Positions 11,123 to 22,933 of a DNA stretch of 64,000 nt are shown one piece after another. Numbering within the stretch: the first letter of the stretch is position 1; each line of letters opens with the position of its first letter. Source of the DNA: Styela clava (taxonomy: Eukaryota > Chordata > Ascidiacea > Stolidobranchia > Styelidae); NCBI RefSeq assembly GCF_964204865.1, contig NC_135259.1, positions 8,752,974 through 8,816,973 of the forward strand, read 5' to 3'. The notes beneath the pieces are model-generated. The model made no database searches and was not told the origin of the DNA. It saw only the letters and a list, made by a program, of their open reading frames with translations. Position numbers and translations under genes: made by a program.

Positions 11123-14100
11123 CATAGGTTCTCAAAGTGCTGCGCACGGAGCCCCAGGGCTCCGCGAGAGAAACCCAGAGGCTCCGCGAGCTATGTGATT
11201 ACTTTTCAAAATACTGACTTGGCTAATTTTGTAACTGTTTAAAGAAGCAATAACAGCTTTAATAAAATTTGACAAATATATAACCTCGAAATGTGGAAAG
11301 AGGCGAAAAATTGTTTATAAGCAGGAGCGCAGCCAGGATTTTTAAGAGGGAAGAGATTCAAAATTCGAATCAGAAATTTGCGCGCAACATTCTCCGCGAT
11401 TGAAAAAAAATGGATAACGAAATTTCTGTTATATTCAATCCATGACCAATGCGAGGATATAAAGCAGTGGTTCTTAAACTTTTTGAGCCGCGCCCCCCTT
11501 TGAAAAATTTCACAAACTTCGCCCCCCTCCTATTTTTGCTTTGAAAAAATGCTTTTGTGATGGGCAGGTTGCTATATATTAAAATGGCGCTATAAGAGTG
11601 TTGGTCTCATAGCATCATTGTTCAGATTGTTAAGGCATAAAACGCTTTGGAGTACAACTTCGCCATACACTGTCGTATGTATAAAGCCAAATAATGGTTG
11701 GTCATCATACATTCTCGTTTTTCCCCTCAGTTAGCAATAGCAAGTCAAACTAATTTTTAGGTAAAACTAAACACGCAATAAACCTATGCTTTAATGTATT
11801 TTCTGCTTAAACGTTTACATAAGACACGTACAATTTCAATCAATTGTTTATCACTATTGAGCGATGCCAAAATTATTTACTGTTTGTTAAAAATAAGCAA
11901 CAATTACAGACTTATTGGCTTGTCTAACGTTTCAAACAAAATGGAGAAGTACAAATGAATTTATGTAAATTTGAAAGCAGTTCATTTTTTAATAGTTATT
12001 ATACATGTGGACGTTTCCCCGGCCCTTGACCGCTGAAAAATAAAGTCGCTAAGGCGTTTGCGATTGCATTTTGTTTAAATCTCGATTGTTTTCGTAAGCG
12101 TGGCCTGCTATGCCGTAAAAATCTTGATTTTGGTGTTTATTCTCCCTAAATCAGAAATTTCCCTCGACATATTCTTGTGTCGCGAAGACGATTATAATTA
12201 CTTTTTTTGTTTTCGAATAGAACCATGACACCTCTGAGGAAAACGAGTTGGTTTTTTATTATATAATCATCAGCGACGAGATGCTAAAGATAGAATAAAG
12301 TAGTGAATCTGCAACCAAATATTTCTTTATTGTAAAAGCGAGATTATAAAATACTAAAAATAAAACGGAAAACACCATGAGTTTTGTTTTGGGGTGGACC
12401 GCGTTAGATTAAAAACACTTTCTTATACATTGCAAATCCTATAAATTCCTTGTGCCTGCGGCACACCAGTAGTGTTCTAAAACTACCGACTTGAAATGAA
12501 TTTTACTCCGTGGGATTTTATCGCAGACTAATGAATTTCTCGAACGGTGTTAAAAATTAACCGAGCATTGCGATAGAGCGGAGTAGGAGTTGCAGGGACA
12601 GCTCATAATGGTGAAATTGGCAAGAATACAAAACAAAATTTAATCGAGCACTTTGCCACACATTTTTATGGTTGCGGATTACCGTGATATTTTGGAGTAG
12701 TGGTGCTTTTATTTCATCGACGCAATCGCAGATTTAATTGATCACAATTAAATGAACAAAGCAACCATTTTAAATGAGTATATCGGTCATGGATTGAATC
12801 TTTTATTCAACACGAAAACCATTACATACCCATTGACAAAGTCGGCTCTTATAACGTGTGGCGTAATCTCGAGGTCTGACTCAGGATTCGTACCGCGGGG
12901 ATTTCGAGTCGATGAATATGTATTTTAATTGTACTAAATTAAGTATACTTTCTGGGATATTATACCAGAAATTTCTAATGAAGAAAACGAATTCGCATGA
13001 GTGCAATATATATCAAAACTAAATATAATCGGGCAGTTGATCACACTTTAATATGTCCGCGGATTGGCGTGGTATTTTAGATCTGTAATGAGTTTATTTT
13101 GACATGAGTCGCCGCAACCGCGAGTTACCTTGAACACAAATGAATTAAAATGGAGAGACATTTTGAATTATTGTAGTTATTACGAGACAGAAAAATTAAT
13201 TATACCACAAAAAGCCGTTATTTTTAACGAACGCGGAGACCGTTTCAGGAGCCGTTACATGTAAATATCCGATTCCATTTTGTGACCTCTCGCCCCAATC
13301 ACAATCACAAGTTCTGGACAAATTACAAACGATTAAAATTTATTCTATCGCATGCGGCTCCGTCGGTAGTTTCAGTATGAAAAAACCGTACATCGCGCGC
13401 ACAATTGACTGTGTTTCAATTTCGCAGTTATTACGATGATTAACCAAATAAAACCTAACATAACACCAAATTTTGTGATTTACAATATCTATAAAAGCGT
13501 TTTTGATCTGACGTGAGTCTGCTGAAACCAAATTTATAGTGTGATCTTCCATTTTAAGTTTTAGTTTCAATATTTTAGAATGCCGCTTTTAAATCAAGAA
13601 ATTTGAGTTGCGGATTTAAATCTTTTTAAATTATTATTTTTAGCATTTTGTCGCCGATGACTATAATGTGGTAACATGTTTTTTACATTGAACTCACAAT
13701 TCTCCACGAAAACAAAAAGCAATTATCTTCGTCATTGTGGAAAAATACATGTATACGCCAAAGGAAATTTTTGATTTGGGGTAAAATAAACACCAGCGTA
13801 AAGATGTTTATTGTTTAAAAACACGCCATGCTGACGAAAACAATCGGCTATGGTAACAAAATGCAATCGCACACGTTATTAGAAGCCTTTTATGTATTCC
13901 AAAAATGTCAAAGAGAAAAAATTCGACCCCTGGTTTATTAATATGTTTGTCAAGTGTTAAATTTACAGCTTTATTATATATAATTTATCTAGGAAATTTT
14001 GATTTATTTATGACTTGTTTTAACCCTATTAAAAAAGATTTAACATTTAATTTAAATAAAGTACTTTTAACTTACTCAGAAATGTTAATCGAAAAATAAC

Positions 14101-14184
14101 AATTTTACCATTTATTTTGGGGCTCCGTGAAAAATAGTCAACCTATTCAAGGGCTCCGCAACATCAAAAGTTTGAGGAGCCCTG
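11123..14184. mobile_element. hAT-type DNA transposon, 3.06 kb, with exact 8-bp target duplication
   Basis: Ends read CATAGGTTCTCAAA (left) and CAGGGCTCCTCAAA (right, other strand). The 8-bp direct repeat GTCTAAAC flanks it at 11115-11122 and 14185-14192. The paralogous empty site is visible at about 23008-23025 (CTGACTAAATACCTAAATCC), in the duplicated unit downstream of copy 7. No long transposase frame survives, so it is non-autonomous or decayed. A second hAT family lies nested inside it (11465-13296). Confidence 0.85.
11465..13296. mobile_element. Nested hAT-like element, same family as 24015-25921, right end lost
   Basis: It starts CAGTGGTTCTTAAAC and is colinear with the copy at 24015-25921 through the CGCGCCCCCC, GGACGTTTCCCCGGCCC, CTTGTGCCTGCGGCACACCA and TCCGATTCCATYYTGTGACC blocks. 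The match ends at CTCTCGCCCC (about 13296), where the other copy runs into its C-run and terminal repeat, so the last terminus was deleted here. No coding capacity is recognised. Confidence 0.75.
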
Positions 14185-14936
14185 GTCTAAACAACTAAAT
14201 CCTGTTTTCTGCTGTATACCTAAGAAAAATGCATTGATATCAAATCGATAAAGCAAGTTATTTGAAAGATCTTGTATTCTGTATAATATGGGCTTACAAA
14301 CATGCTTCCTGAAGAAAATGTTGTCCATGTCCATGTTACATTTCAAAAATCGATTGTTATTTAGTATGAAAATGTGATAAATTCAATTTCCCCAACTTTT
14401 TCGTTTCTTTTTGCATTTTTCATCTGCAAGTTCGACAAACTGTGAGCGATTTTGAATCTTTGTGCTTTGTTAATGTAAGTGTGTATTTGCCTTGACTTTT
14501 ATTTTATAACCTCAATAAATCTTCTAGACAATTTAGGCCTTAGGGCATAGAAACTTTTCAAAATGAATATGCAAAATCTGCGTGTGATCGATTACCAGTA
14601 TTACCGAAAACAGAATATCGGAATTACACATTTCAATATTCTGATATTAGGTAGTAGTAACATGCAACCTTATAACAGAATTATTCAATTTGCAAGCTTT
14701 GTAATCGCTTTGAGTTCGATTTTAGACATTACTCGATTTTAGACATTACTTTATAAAATACTTTAATTACAACTACCGGGTTATGAATTCATTGGGATTT
14801 TATATGAGGCACAAAATATTTTTTTCAGGTAACTCATTCAGACAATTTTACAGTTGTACAGGTCGACACGTAACCGATACCGGTGTACGCTACAATTGAA
14901 ACGAGTCATCAATTCGGAAGTAGATAAGTTATAGAC
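14185..14936 (+). repeat. Continuation of the duplicated unit after the hAT insertion
   Basis: From the AACTAAATCCTGTTTTCTGC block to about 14645 it aligns with 23012-23455, including ATCTTGTATTCTGTAT and ACCAGTATTACCGA blocks. After that the two units diverge. It is non-coding. Confidence 0.65.
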
Positions 14937-15912
14937 CAGGGGTCACCAATCCTTTTGAAGCCGAGGGCTACTTTCTGGGTACAGATTAAGCCGAAGGCTA
15001 CCAGTTCAATGCACACTTCTAAAAAAGTCAGTTTGCTCGATTAAGCTTCAACTATTGATAATTACTGGTATTTAGTCAAGTAGACCCACTGATAATCTTT
15101 AGGATTCTTCAAAAAACCAAACGTTTATTACAACGTTGCAATAAATTTCTATCAATGACGGTGAACGTACATTCGAACCCACGTACATTTCGTACATTTG
15201 AACTCATGTGTATATCCGCGGGTTCAATTTATATGCGAGTGCTAAACCCAGGGGTTAGGGTTAGTATGGGTTCAAATATCCGCAAAACAAACAAAAAATG
15301 TCAATAGGTGCAATAGTATGCAGGTGCAATTGTCGTGGGATCAAATGTACGGGAACCATCAATGACACTTGCGTTTTGAAACTGAGTGTTTTCAAATTGA
15401 TTTTAAAATGATCACTACTATATATAATATCCTAGGAAACCACAATGTACCTGGATTATTTACAAACACTCTGCACAAGCCTAAGATAAAATGGACTTAA
15501 CAGTTATACTATAAAATGTCACACTGTAGTGTTGTACTGAGGTGCTGTTGTAACTCTGAGCGAGACTTGCAGATCATCAGAAAGGCGTGTTTCGTGTTTG
15601 TTCCTGGTGAAGTACATGTCAAAAAATGCGATTACGATTACTCTGTGTGATGTCAAAATTGGAAGACTATTAAATGACCCGTCACATTACTGAGGTCAAA
15701 TCAGGTTGGTTATTACAATAATTAATATACTCCAGTGCCTTTCCCAGTTCCCATATAAGTGTGATCAATACAAGAATAGCGGGACAAAAATTAATTGATG
15801 TAGCTTACTCATAAGCGCCGTTATTACGCTTATTTCGGAACAGACCTGCGGGTGACATATGGAGTCTTCACGGGCGATTTTGTGCCCGCGGGCAACGGGT
15901 TGGTGACCCCTG
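14937..15912. mobile_element. hAT-like non-autonomous element, 976 bp, with exact 8-bp target duplication
   Basis: Perfect terminal repeats CAGGGGTCACCAA / TTGGTGACCCCTG are flanked by the direct repeat TTATAGAC (14929-14936 and 15913-15920). Subterminal GGGCTAC and GCCGAGGGC-type sequence is typical of hAT miniature elements. A copy of dispersed repeat R3 sits inside at about 15169-15350. No transposase frame is seen. Confidence 0.85.
15169..15350 (+). repeat. Dispersed repeat R3, copy 1
   Basis: It is related to 27747-27901: GTACATT(T/C)GAACCCA, GTGTATATCCG, GGGTTAGGGTTAGTATGGG and GGTGCAATAGTATGCAGG blocks are shared in order. In the better-preserved copy the ends are inverted repeats, so this is probably a miniature DNA transposon nested in the hAT element. 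Confidence 0.6.
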
Positions 15913-16014
15913 TTATAGACAGTAACAAAAATACTGAAATAGCGTATTACAGTAACTTTTGTCTTTGGTCAATGCATGATTGGATTGTATCTATTTTGAA
16001 TAGATGTATAAAAA

Positions 16015-16230
16015 AGGTATATGTTCCAATCTATTATGTCCTTATGTTGTATTTCGTGATTTGGTCTAAAGCCGATTAGGACAATGACGGGATCAATGAC
16101 ATTACCTTATTTTTGGTTGTCATGATCGTTCTGTCTACTCAAGCCTCTTGATAAATTAGAATTCGATATATATTCTGGCTAGTGCAATTCAAGATGAATA
16201 AAAAATTTACATTTTCAGTGTTCCTGAGTG
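16015..16230 (+). pseudogene. Duplicated flank ending in the tip of a methyltransferase fragment (copy 6)
   Basis: The segment parallels 8110-8340: CGTGATTTGGTCTAAAGCCGAT, CTTGATAAATTAGAATTCG and GGCTAGTGCAATTCAAG, then ACATTTTCAGTGTTCCTGAGTG, which in copy 4 encodes the SVPE segment. The match stops abruptly at 16230, where retrotransposon sequence starts. This junction marks the left end of the Ty3/gypsy copy. Confidence 0.7.
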
Positions 16231-16784
16231 TGTAAGACTTTGGTAATCAGGCAGACTCAGAGCCTTGATAAATTAATTACTGTGGCTGATGTTTGTCATT
16301 CCATTGATGCTACGCACAGTGCCCCTAGTTGTAATCGTGCTGGTAAGCCCATGGTAGCTATTGTGAATAATGATGGTGTGTGTGAATCTGAATTTAGTAA
16401 GCTGAGGAATGATTTTGAGGAGATACTCGACTGATTTGGTGCTATGTTAGACGATGGTCATCGACCCCGATTTTCTCATCAGAAGGGTGGTCGTAGGAAT
16501 GAAGGTATTACTTGTTATGGCTGTGGTGCCGAGGGTCACATACGTATAGGAATTGCCCTAAAAACCTATGCCAAAGATTTCATGGCAGAGGTCATATAGC
16601 TTCTCAGTGTGATAGTTAATAGGTTCCACAGAATTCGCAGTTCTCTACTATTCGGCTGAGCAAACGGTCCATGGCTCGGTAGGAAATTTTTCACCGGGGA
16701 GTAGCTCAAAAAATTCTGCCTGGGGTGGGAATGCCCAAACTCCTCGTGACGGTGGGAATATTCCCCAGCAACAGTCTGTATTGA

Positions 16785-17684
16785 TTGCAACATACTGTCT
16801 CTTCTCTGGAACCAGTTATGCCTGGTGATGTCATGGACAACAGAGAACTACCTGAACATTTGAAAAAACTCGTCGACGATCCAGAAGATTTAACGAATGA
16901 ACAACGTCAAAGTGTTCATGATTTGCTTGTCGAATATCAGGATGTTTTTGCTGGTTCTGATGGCAAACTGGTACGAACGTCTGTAGACAAACATAAAATG
17001 AAAACGTCTACATCTGAACCAATTAAAGTTCCACCTCGACGTATGGGATTGGCAAAGAGGGAAATTGCAGAGAAACAAGTACATAGCATGCTTGATCAAG
17101 GTGTAATAGAATCGAGTGGAGGTCCCTACAATTCACCTATTGTTCTCGTTCCTAAGAAGGACGGAACTTCTAGATTTTGTATTGATTTCAGATTTTTGAA
17201 CCTTGTAACAATTCAAGATGCCTACAGTTTGCCAAGAATAAATGATATTTCGAATGCGTTGGGTAAAGCAAAGTGGCTTTCATCGTTCGACTCGACGAGT
17301 GGGTACTGGCAAGTGAGCTCGACCTAGATTGGGAAAAAACAGCTATCAGTTTGGAAATATTCATTTCCAGTTTTGTGTTCTCGGGCTTGCTTTTTCAACG
17401 TTTAATCGACAAAGTTTTGGCTGGGACTTTATGAAAAATTTGCCTCGCATTTTTAGATGATAATTTGTCATAGGGGGAAAGCTTTGATCTGGCCGTAAGC
17501 AGCTTAGCCTACGTGAAGTTTTTGCAAGAATTCGTGCTGCTGGACATAAATTCAAGCCAGAGAAGTGTAAACTTCTTCGTCGTAAAGTGGAATATTCGGG
17601 ACATGTAATATCTGAATATGGTATAAGCTGAAGCGATGGCAAGATCTCTGCTATTCGCGATTGACCTAAGCCTGCTAATGTCAA
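16785..17684 (+). pseudogene. Ty3/gypsy reverse transcriptase remnant
   Basis: The longest open piece (16785-17327) carries the N-terminal RT blocks: SPIVLVPKKDGTSRFCIDFR, then SLPRINDI and LSSFDSTSGYWQV. It ends at a stop (17325-17327). Later RT sequence continues in other frames, including a LDDN remnant of the catalytic YxDD box near 17453 and a GHVIS block near 17600. Several breaks make it non-functional. I describe it without rebuilding the frame. Confidence 0.85.
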
Positions 17685-17858
17685 GGAATTGCAGTCATTT
17701 TTTGGTTTTTGTGATTACTACCGACAGTTTGTTGAAGATTTCTCTCTAATTGCACATCCTCTTGTTCATCTGACGAAGAAAAAAATAGAATTTGATTGGA
17801 CATAGCAGTGTGATGTCGCTTTACTTCGCTTGAAAGAACCTTTAAAATTCGTGCTTCT

Positions 17859-18433
17859 TTGTTATCATTTCCACAGGAAGATGGAGACGAAATTATACTG
17901 GACACTGATTGTTCTGGGTTCGGAGCTGGCGCAGTTTTGAGTCAAATGCAGAATGGTGAAGGAAAGTTTCTTGCATTTGCCAGTGTTACCCTGAACAAGG
18001 CACAGAAGAGATATTGTGCTACATATAAAGAACTTTTTGCATTGCCATGGGGAGTTTTAAACATTTTCGTCATTTCTTGTGGGGTCGACATTTTAAGCTA
18101 CGAACTGATCATTCCGTATTACGTTGGCTTTTGAATTTTAGGGATCCAGAAGGCATTGCAGCTCGTTGGGTATCCGTTTTCGATACTTATGGTTTTACAG
18201 TTGAACATCGTGCTGGTTCCAAGCATGGCAATGCTGATGGCTTGAGTCGTATTTGTCGCCGATGTAAGCGTGATTCCTGCACTATTTGTGAGAATGGTGA
18301 TCAGCCGTGTGAATTGGAAACTGTCAAAGTTGCTGCTTTGCAACCGAGTCATGGTAATTCTATGGAATGGCTCGCTTCGTATTCACCGACTGATATGCGT
18401 GAGATGCAGATGAAGGACGGTAAAAATCTCTAA
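17859..18433 (+). pseudogene. Ty3/gypsy RNase H remnant and start of the linker to integrase
   Basis: Two overlapping open pieces in different frames (17859-18134 and 18047-18433) share RNase H hallmarks: DTDCSGFGAGAVLSQ, RYCATYKELFAL, FRHFLWGRHFKLRTDH and GSKHGNADGLSR. A frameshift near 18050 separates them. A CxxC-rich stretch (CRRCKRDSCTIC) follows. Confidence 0.85.
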
Positions 18434-18639
18434 AGTACTGACAATGAAGAAAACATTGGATCAACCACCTCCAGCTGCAGAACTTTCGTTTTTTTTTCGA
18501 ATTTTGTGCAGCCAGTGGAAGTTATTGAGAGTCATCGATGGGGTACTTCATCGCGAGTTTTTGCCATCCGCGCCTATAGGAAAATCCATTTTTCGAATCG
18601 TTTTACTTTTAGTTTCGCGTCGCGAAATCCACGAGTTGC

Positions 18640-19720
18640 GTACTGGTGGACATTTGAGTAAAGAACGAATTTATAAAAATAAATGAGGGAATGATTTTAT
18701 TGGCCTAGAATACACAGTCAATTATCTTCTTAGTGTCGTTATTGTAAAGCTTGCACTGCTACCAAATCCCCTCATGGGAAAAGACGTGCAGAAATGCGTA
18801 AAATGATTTGTACCAGGCCACTTCTCAGAATTAGTCTCGAATTCGTGAGCTCTTTACCTAAAACTGAACGGGACAATGAACATCTTTTAGTAGACACAGA
18901 CAATTTTACTAAATGGGTTGAGGTTTATCCTTTGCCTAATCAAAAGGCCAGTACAACAGCCGATGTACTTGTAACAGACTTTTTTTAGCAGATAGGGCAG
19001 GGGTTCCCAATCCAGGGGTCGCGACCCCAAATTGGGTCGGAGTGATAAGTAGGTGGGGTCGCAAACAGGTCATGGGGTCGCTGAGGTATGGTGGAGGATG
19101 AATGTACAAAACATCTAAGATTTGATAAATCATGTTAAATTTAGCAGCTTGTACCATGGCTTACTGTAAAACATGCCCATAAGCATCGCTATATGCTTAT
19201 GCTATAGAAAATGTAAGTGCTTATTGCGACATCACTGTTTGGTTTTAGCTTATTTTACTTAATATCACCACATGACCAAACTCAAAAGTCCAATGAAAGA
19301 AGCTCCAAAGTTTCATCAAATATATATATATTGACCTGGGGTCGCACTGGACCCTTGAAAGTTGTTATAGGGGTCGTTATAAAAAAAGCTTGGGAACCCC
19401 TGAGATAGGGTATTCCACGAATTATTCATTGTGACCAAGGAGTTTATTTTGAATCTCATTTGTTTAAGCATATGTGTTCCTTATTTGAAATTGATAAAAC
19501 CTGTACGACTCCTTATCATCCTAGATCGGATGGTCTATGTGAAAGAATGAATAAGACCTTGCAGCAGATGCCTAAAGCGTTTGTGGATTCTACCCGTACA
19601 GACTAGGAAGAACACATTCTCTATCTTTTAATGGCTTATAGATCTACTGTGCATGAAAGTACAGGCTTTACTCCGAATCGTTTAATGTTGGGCCGTGTTG
19701 CCGACTGATTTACTTTTTGG
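18640..19720 (+). pseudogene. Ty3/gypsy integrase remnant, split by a miniature hAT element
   Basis: Parts of the zinc-binding region (GGHLSKERIY) and of the catalytic core (a VDTDNFTKWVEVYPLP block) precede the insertion at 18998. After it, TPYHPRSDGLCERMNKT carries the region of the last catalytic Glu. Stop codons, for example a TAG in the word preceding EEHI near 19601, show decay. Confidence 0.8.
18998..19402. mobile_element. Miniature hAT-like element, 405 bp, inside the gypsy integrase
   Basis: The ends are perfect inverted repeats, CAGGGGTTCCCAA / TTGGGAACCCCTG (the right copy starts TTGGG at 19390). The direct repeat AGATAGGG flanks it at 18990-18997 and 19403-19410. GGGGTCGC-type subterminal motifs occur at both ends. 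It has no coding capacity. It is younger than the retrotransposon it interrupts. Confidence 0.9.
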
Positions 19721-20595
19721 TAAACCTCCTGATCATAATGTTCCTAAGTGAATTTCTTGAATGGTTTGATAATGCTACATCTGAAGCTTTTGAATTTGCT
19801 CGTGAACAGTTAGGTAAATCTGCCGTTCGATAGAAACGTAATTTTAATGCAACTGTCAAGCTTTTGTCTTTTAATGTTGGTGATCTTGTTTGATATTTTT
19901 ATCCTCCTAAGAGTAGAAAACTTCCGACTGGTTGAATAGGTTCTTTTGAAGTGTTAGATTGTTTTTCACATTTTGTATATCGTATTAGGAACATTAACAC
20001 TGGTAATTGTTTTAGAATAGCTCACGTTGATCATCTTGGTTATATTTGATTGAGGATTGTGATGCTATTAATAGAGATTTCCCAGACAATATTGCTGTTT
20101 CTAATGACGATGTACAGGATGTTACTATTCCTGTTAGACTTGAACCGAAAGTTAATTTCAATTCTGATTTGCCTGTTGAAGAGTCTGGCGCAAATCAGGC
20201 TTTTACTCGTTCTGGTAGGCCAAGATACAGACCTCCCGTGCTTGGTAACATTTTGTTTAAAATACAATGGGAATTTTGCTATAATTTATATACTTAGGTA
20301 GGACTAGTTAGTAATTATTTTTAGTTAGGGTATATTTAATTTTGTATTTTTATTGTTTATTTTGTAAATAGTATGCCTTATATTTGCCATACTTTCAGGA
20401 ATGCTTTCTACTGTTTCATATTTCGTTCCCCTATGTTCCATATTTTGCTAATACCTACTGATTGACATACATATTGTGTTTTCTACGAGTTTTGTGTCCT
20501 TAATGTGTTTAATAATTTTCTTATGGAATGTTTTTACTTTTTTGTAGAGTAAATTTTTTGTGAATAACCTCTAAAGAAAAAAGGGGGGGGGGGAT

Positions 20596-20960
20596 TGTGG
20601 CGGGACTGGACCTATTTTTTTTTTATTGTTTTGTATTTTATTCATATTTCTTGTCTAGGTATTGCATATGCATTGGTGTGTGGATCCTGCCTTAATGTCT
20701 CATGTTTCTCGACTCCAACCACCACTGCATATGTGAACTGTGCTGCGATCGATCATTTTGCTGTCGCTGAGTAAGGACCGTATTTTGTCGCTCTTATTTT
20801 ATCTGCTTTGGGCGTGGATCTTACACTATTTAATATATTCTCTTTGTTTGCATCGTGTACTTCAACCTATTTGTGTGGCTTTGCAGCACACGGGATCTTC
20901 TGAACTAATCATCATTATATTAGTGGCGAGCACATATTCCGGTAAAGTCGTACCGCTGCA
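20596..20960 (+). repeat. 3' LTR of the Ty3/gypsy element
   Basis: It starts TGTGGCGGGACTGG right after a purine tract (AAAAAAGGGGGGGGGGGATT-type) and ends in CCGCTGCA. Its right edge is fixed by the return of methyltransferase 5'-flank sequence (ATATTTATC). No matching 5' LTR exists in the window, so its age cannot be measured by LTR comparison. Confidence 0.75.
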
Positions 20961-21017
20961 ATATTTATCGTTTTGAAGCATAGAGCTGTTGTCAAAAATA
21001 TCTTAAAGCCGTTTTAA

Positions 21018-21872
21018 ATGGAGGCTAGATTATATGAAAAGCAAGATGCAGTTAAGAAATTTGAGGAGAACACGGTCGAATATCCAAATGTTTTAAGAAA
21101 ATATATAATTGATTGTTTAGCTCAACTCGATCCAGACAAGACACATAATCGGCGTTATGACCTAATGCTGGACGCAGGTTGTGGTAACGGTCATCATACT
21201 AGCATATTTGCTGAACAGTTTAAAGAGATTATTGGATTTGACAAAAGCAAAAAACAAATAAATTTGGCAAACAAGAAAAATGTTCATTGCAACATTCAAT
21301 ACATTGTTGGAGATGAAAACAAACTGCCGGCTCGTGAAAACACGGTAGATCTAATATGGAGCATGTTTTCTATTCAATACATGAACGTTGAAACTTTTGT
21401 AGAAGAATGTAAGAGAGTTTTGAAACCAACGGGATGTGCCATAGTTGCTGGCTTTAGCTATGCTGATATCACCGTTTTACGAAGCGGAATCCACGAATGT
21501 GATTCTGGAATGCCAGCATTTGCCAAATACCTTAAGAACTCATCTGACTGGTTCAAAAGTCATATTGCAACAGAATATGAGGTTATTCAGCGGTATACAA
21601 ACGTTTTCCAAAAAATATCAGGCGTAAAAAAGTCTAGGAAAGACGACTTGGTTGGTACCATCACATTGTCATTGGATAAGTTGAGAAAATTCATTTTGAG
21701 TGTTCCTGAGTGGAATGAGTTTTCAAAATGGATGGAAATGCATCATGAACCCGATCCTTTAAATCAGAGCATCAGAGAAATGAAGAGAATGTGGAATTTA
21801 GAAAATAAGGATGATAATGAAGTCATCGTTCTTCTGAAGGTATCATTTTTCGCGCTTCGTTTTTCGAAGTGA
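21018..21872 (+). CDS. Class I SAM-dependent methyltransferase, intact copy 7
   Basis: An intronless, unbroken 284-residue sister of copy 5. Motif I reads DAGCGNG (residues 52-58), followed by EIIGFDKS with Asp75. GDENKLP and TVDLIWSMFSIQYM correspond to motifs II and III. The C-terminal half (KISGVKKSR, DDLVGTITLSL, VPEWNEFSKWMEMHH) is conserved across the array and probably forms the substrate-side cap. The 5' leader (TTGTCAAAAATATCTTA, then AAATG) matches copies 1 and 8. The gypsy 3' LTR ends only 57 bp upstream of the ATG, so older upstream regulatory sequence has been displaced. Substrate and pathway are unknown. Confidence 0.9.
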   Translation: MEARLYEKQDAVKKFEENTVEYPNVLRKYIIDCLAQLDPDKTHNRRYDLMLDAGCGNGHHTSIFAEQFKEIIGFDKSKKQINLANKKNVHCNIQYIVGDENKLPARENTVDLIWSMFSIQYMNVETFVEECKRVLKPTGCAIVAGFSYADITVLRSGIHECDSGMPAFAKYLKNSSDWFKSHIATEYEVIQRYTNVFQKISGVKKSRKDDLVGTITLSLDKLRKFILSVPEWNEFSKWMEMHHEPDPLNQSIREMKRMWNLENKDDNEVIVLLKVSFFALRFSK

Positions 21873-22460
21873 ACTTGATGCAACGATCATGAAAATTTAA
21901 CTTTTCTTTGCATGATAATATTTAGAAATTTTCGTTAGGATAAAATCAATGAAGTGTTTAATCTTATCATGTTAAGAGTTTCTTTTATAATTTTAATTAA
22001 ATTCACGCGACATGGGATTATTACCATTGCCGCGATCGCATAGAAATTTGGATGTCTTCCATCATAGGCATTTGGTTTACATATTTTAACTTGATTTTAG
22101 CCAACTGTCATGGTATTTTAAATAATAGTTTTCAGAATTTGTCAGAAAGCAATTTGGACCATGTTATGTTTTGTGGTGAGCACGTAATAAAAAATTAAAA
22201 TTGTATTTGGACTAGGATTTTGGGGCTGAATTCAATATTTTGAGACCAGAATTTCCCTGAATTACCACTCATTATTTCAGGAACATTTTGGGATTGAAAC
22301 ATGTACATAAGCTGAAAATTGAAAAAAATGCATCCATTTTACACGAAGTGGACTTGTAGATCGTTATGTTAAATTCATAATTCATGTTGCTATTACTCTT
22401 GTTGTTGTTGAGGTGAATGCTGTTGTTGAAAAACTCTATTCTCTTCGGAACAATAGATTC
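21873..22460 (+). repeat. 3' flank of copy 7, shared with copy 5
   Basis: It aligns with 10429-11030 block by block, as described for that flank. The family AATAAAGTG signal is mutated here (ATCAATGAAGTG, about 21947), so a downstream AATAAAAAA near 22190 may serve for polyadenylation. No coding sequence is seen. Confidence 0.65.
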
Positions 22461-22933
22461 CAGCGGTTCCAAAAGGGTGGGCCGCGGCGCATTAGTGCGT
22501 CGTGTGCATTATAAATGTTCTTTTGATCCCTATTTTAAATGTTGTGTATATAAATCAATAAATTTCTTTTTATGTCGTTTACTTCCTGTTACGTAGTGTC
22601 TGCCTCTAATGTTACGTAACAATAGAGGGATAAACTACTTGGTGCAATTACGTGAGATGCAGTTCATATATCTACTGAACAGAGTTAAAGCGAATATGGT
22701 TGATTTTTCCATCATTGCGAAGGAAAAACGAGCGGAGATGAGGAAGAAGCGTTGACCTTTTGCTTATATTCCTGATGCCTACGTGTTTTAAAACTTTATA
22801 ATACATAAAGTACACATTAGCGATAACAAAATTGAGTTTTATTTGAAAAACTGCATTTTTTTCGTATAAGTGCGCCGTGAGTTTTTTCCGTGATAATTTG
22901 GCGCCGCATGAACAAAAAGTTTGGAAACCGCTG
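22461..22933. mobile_element. Miniature hAT-like element, 473 bp
   Basis: Ends CAGCGGTTCC and (other strand) CAGCGGTTTCC, with GGCGCCGC / GCCGCGGCGC subterminal sequence. It interrupts the copy 7 flank, since the paralogous position near 11028 has no insert. Flanks share only GATT, so the target duplication is not clean. No coding capacity. Confidence 0.65.

Larger units (their letters stand above)
16231..20960 (+). mobile_element. Decayed Ty3/gypsy LTR retrotransposon (5' LTR missing)
   Basis: Gag-pol parts appear in the Ty3/gypsy order: a gag zinc knuckle (CYGCGAEGHI at 16513-16542), reverse transcriptase (16785-17680), RNase H (17859-18260), integrase (18640-19720, split by a miniature transposon), a purine tract (about 20576-20594) and a 3' LTR (20596-20960). 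Stops and frameshifts break every domain, so it is inactive. There is no 5' LTR: the left edge joins a methyltransferase fragment at 16230. The sequence after the LTR (ATATTTATCG) matches the 5' flanks of methyltransferase copies 1 and 8, so the element sits in the upstream region of intact copy 7. No envelope-like gene is recognised. Confidence 0.85.

Noticed and set aside
15250..15265. Telomere-like GGGTTAGGGTTAG matches here, at 1203, 27810 and 42450
   Set aside because: Each has only two units and belongs to dispersed repeats R2 or R3; there is no telomeric array.
16231..20960. Endogenous retrovirus with an envelope gene
   Set aside because: Between integrase and the 3' LTR there is only about 0.9 kb of broken sequence with no signal peptide, cleavage site or membrane segments.
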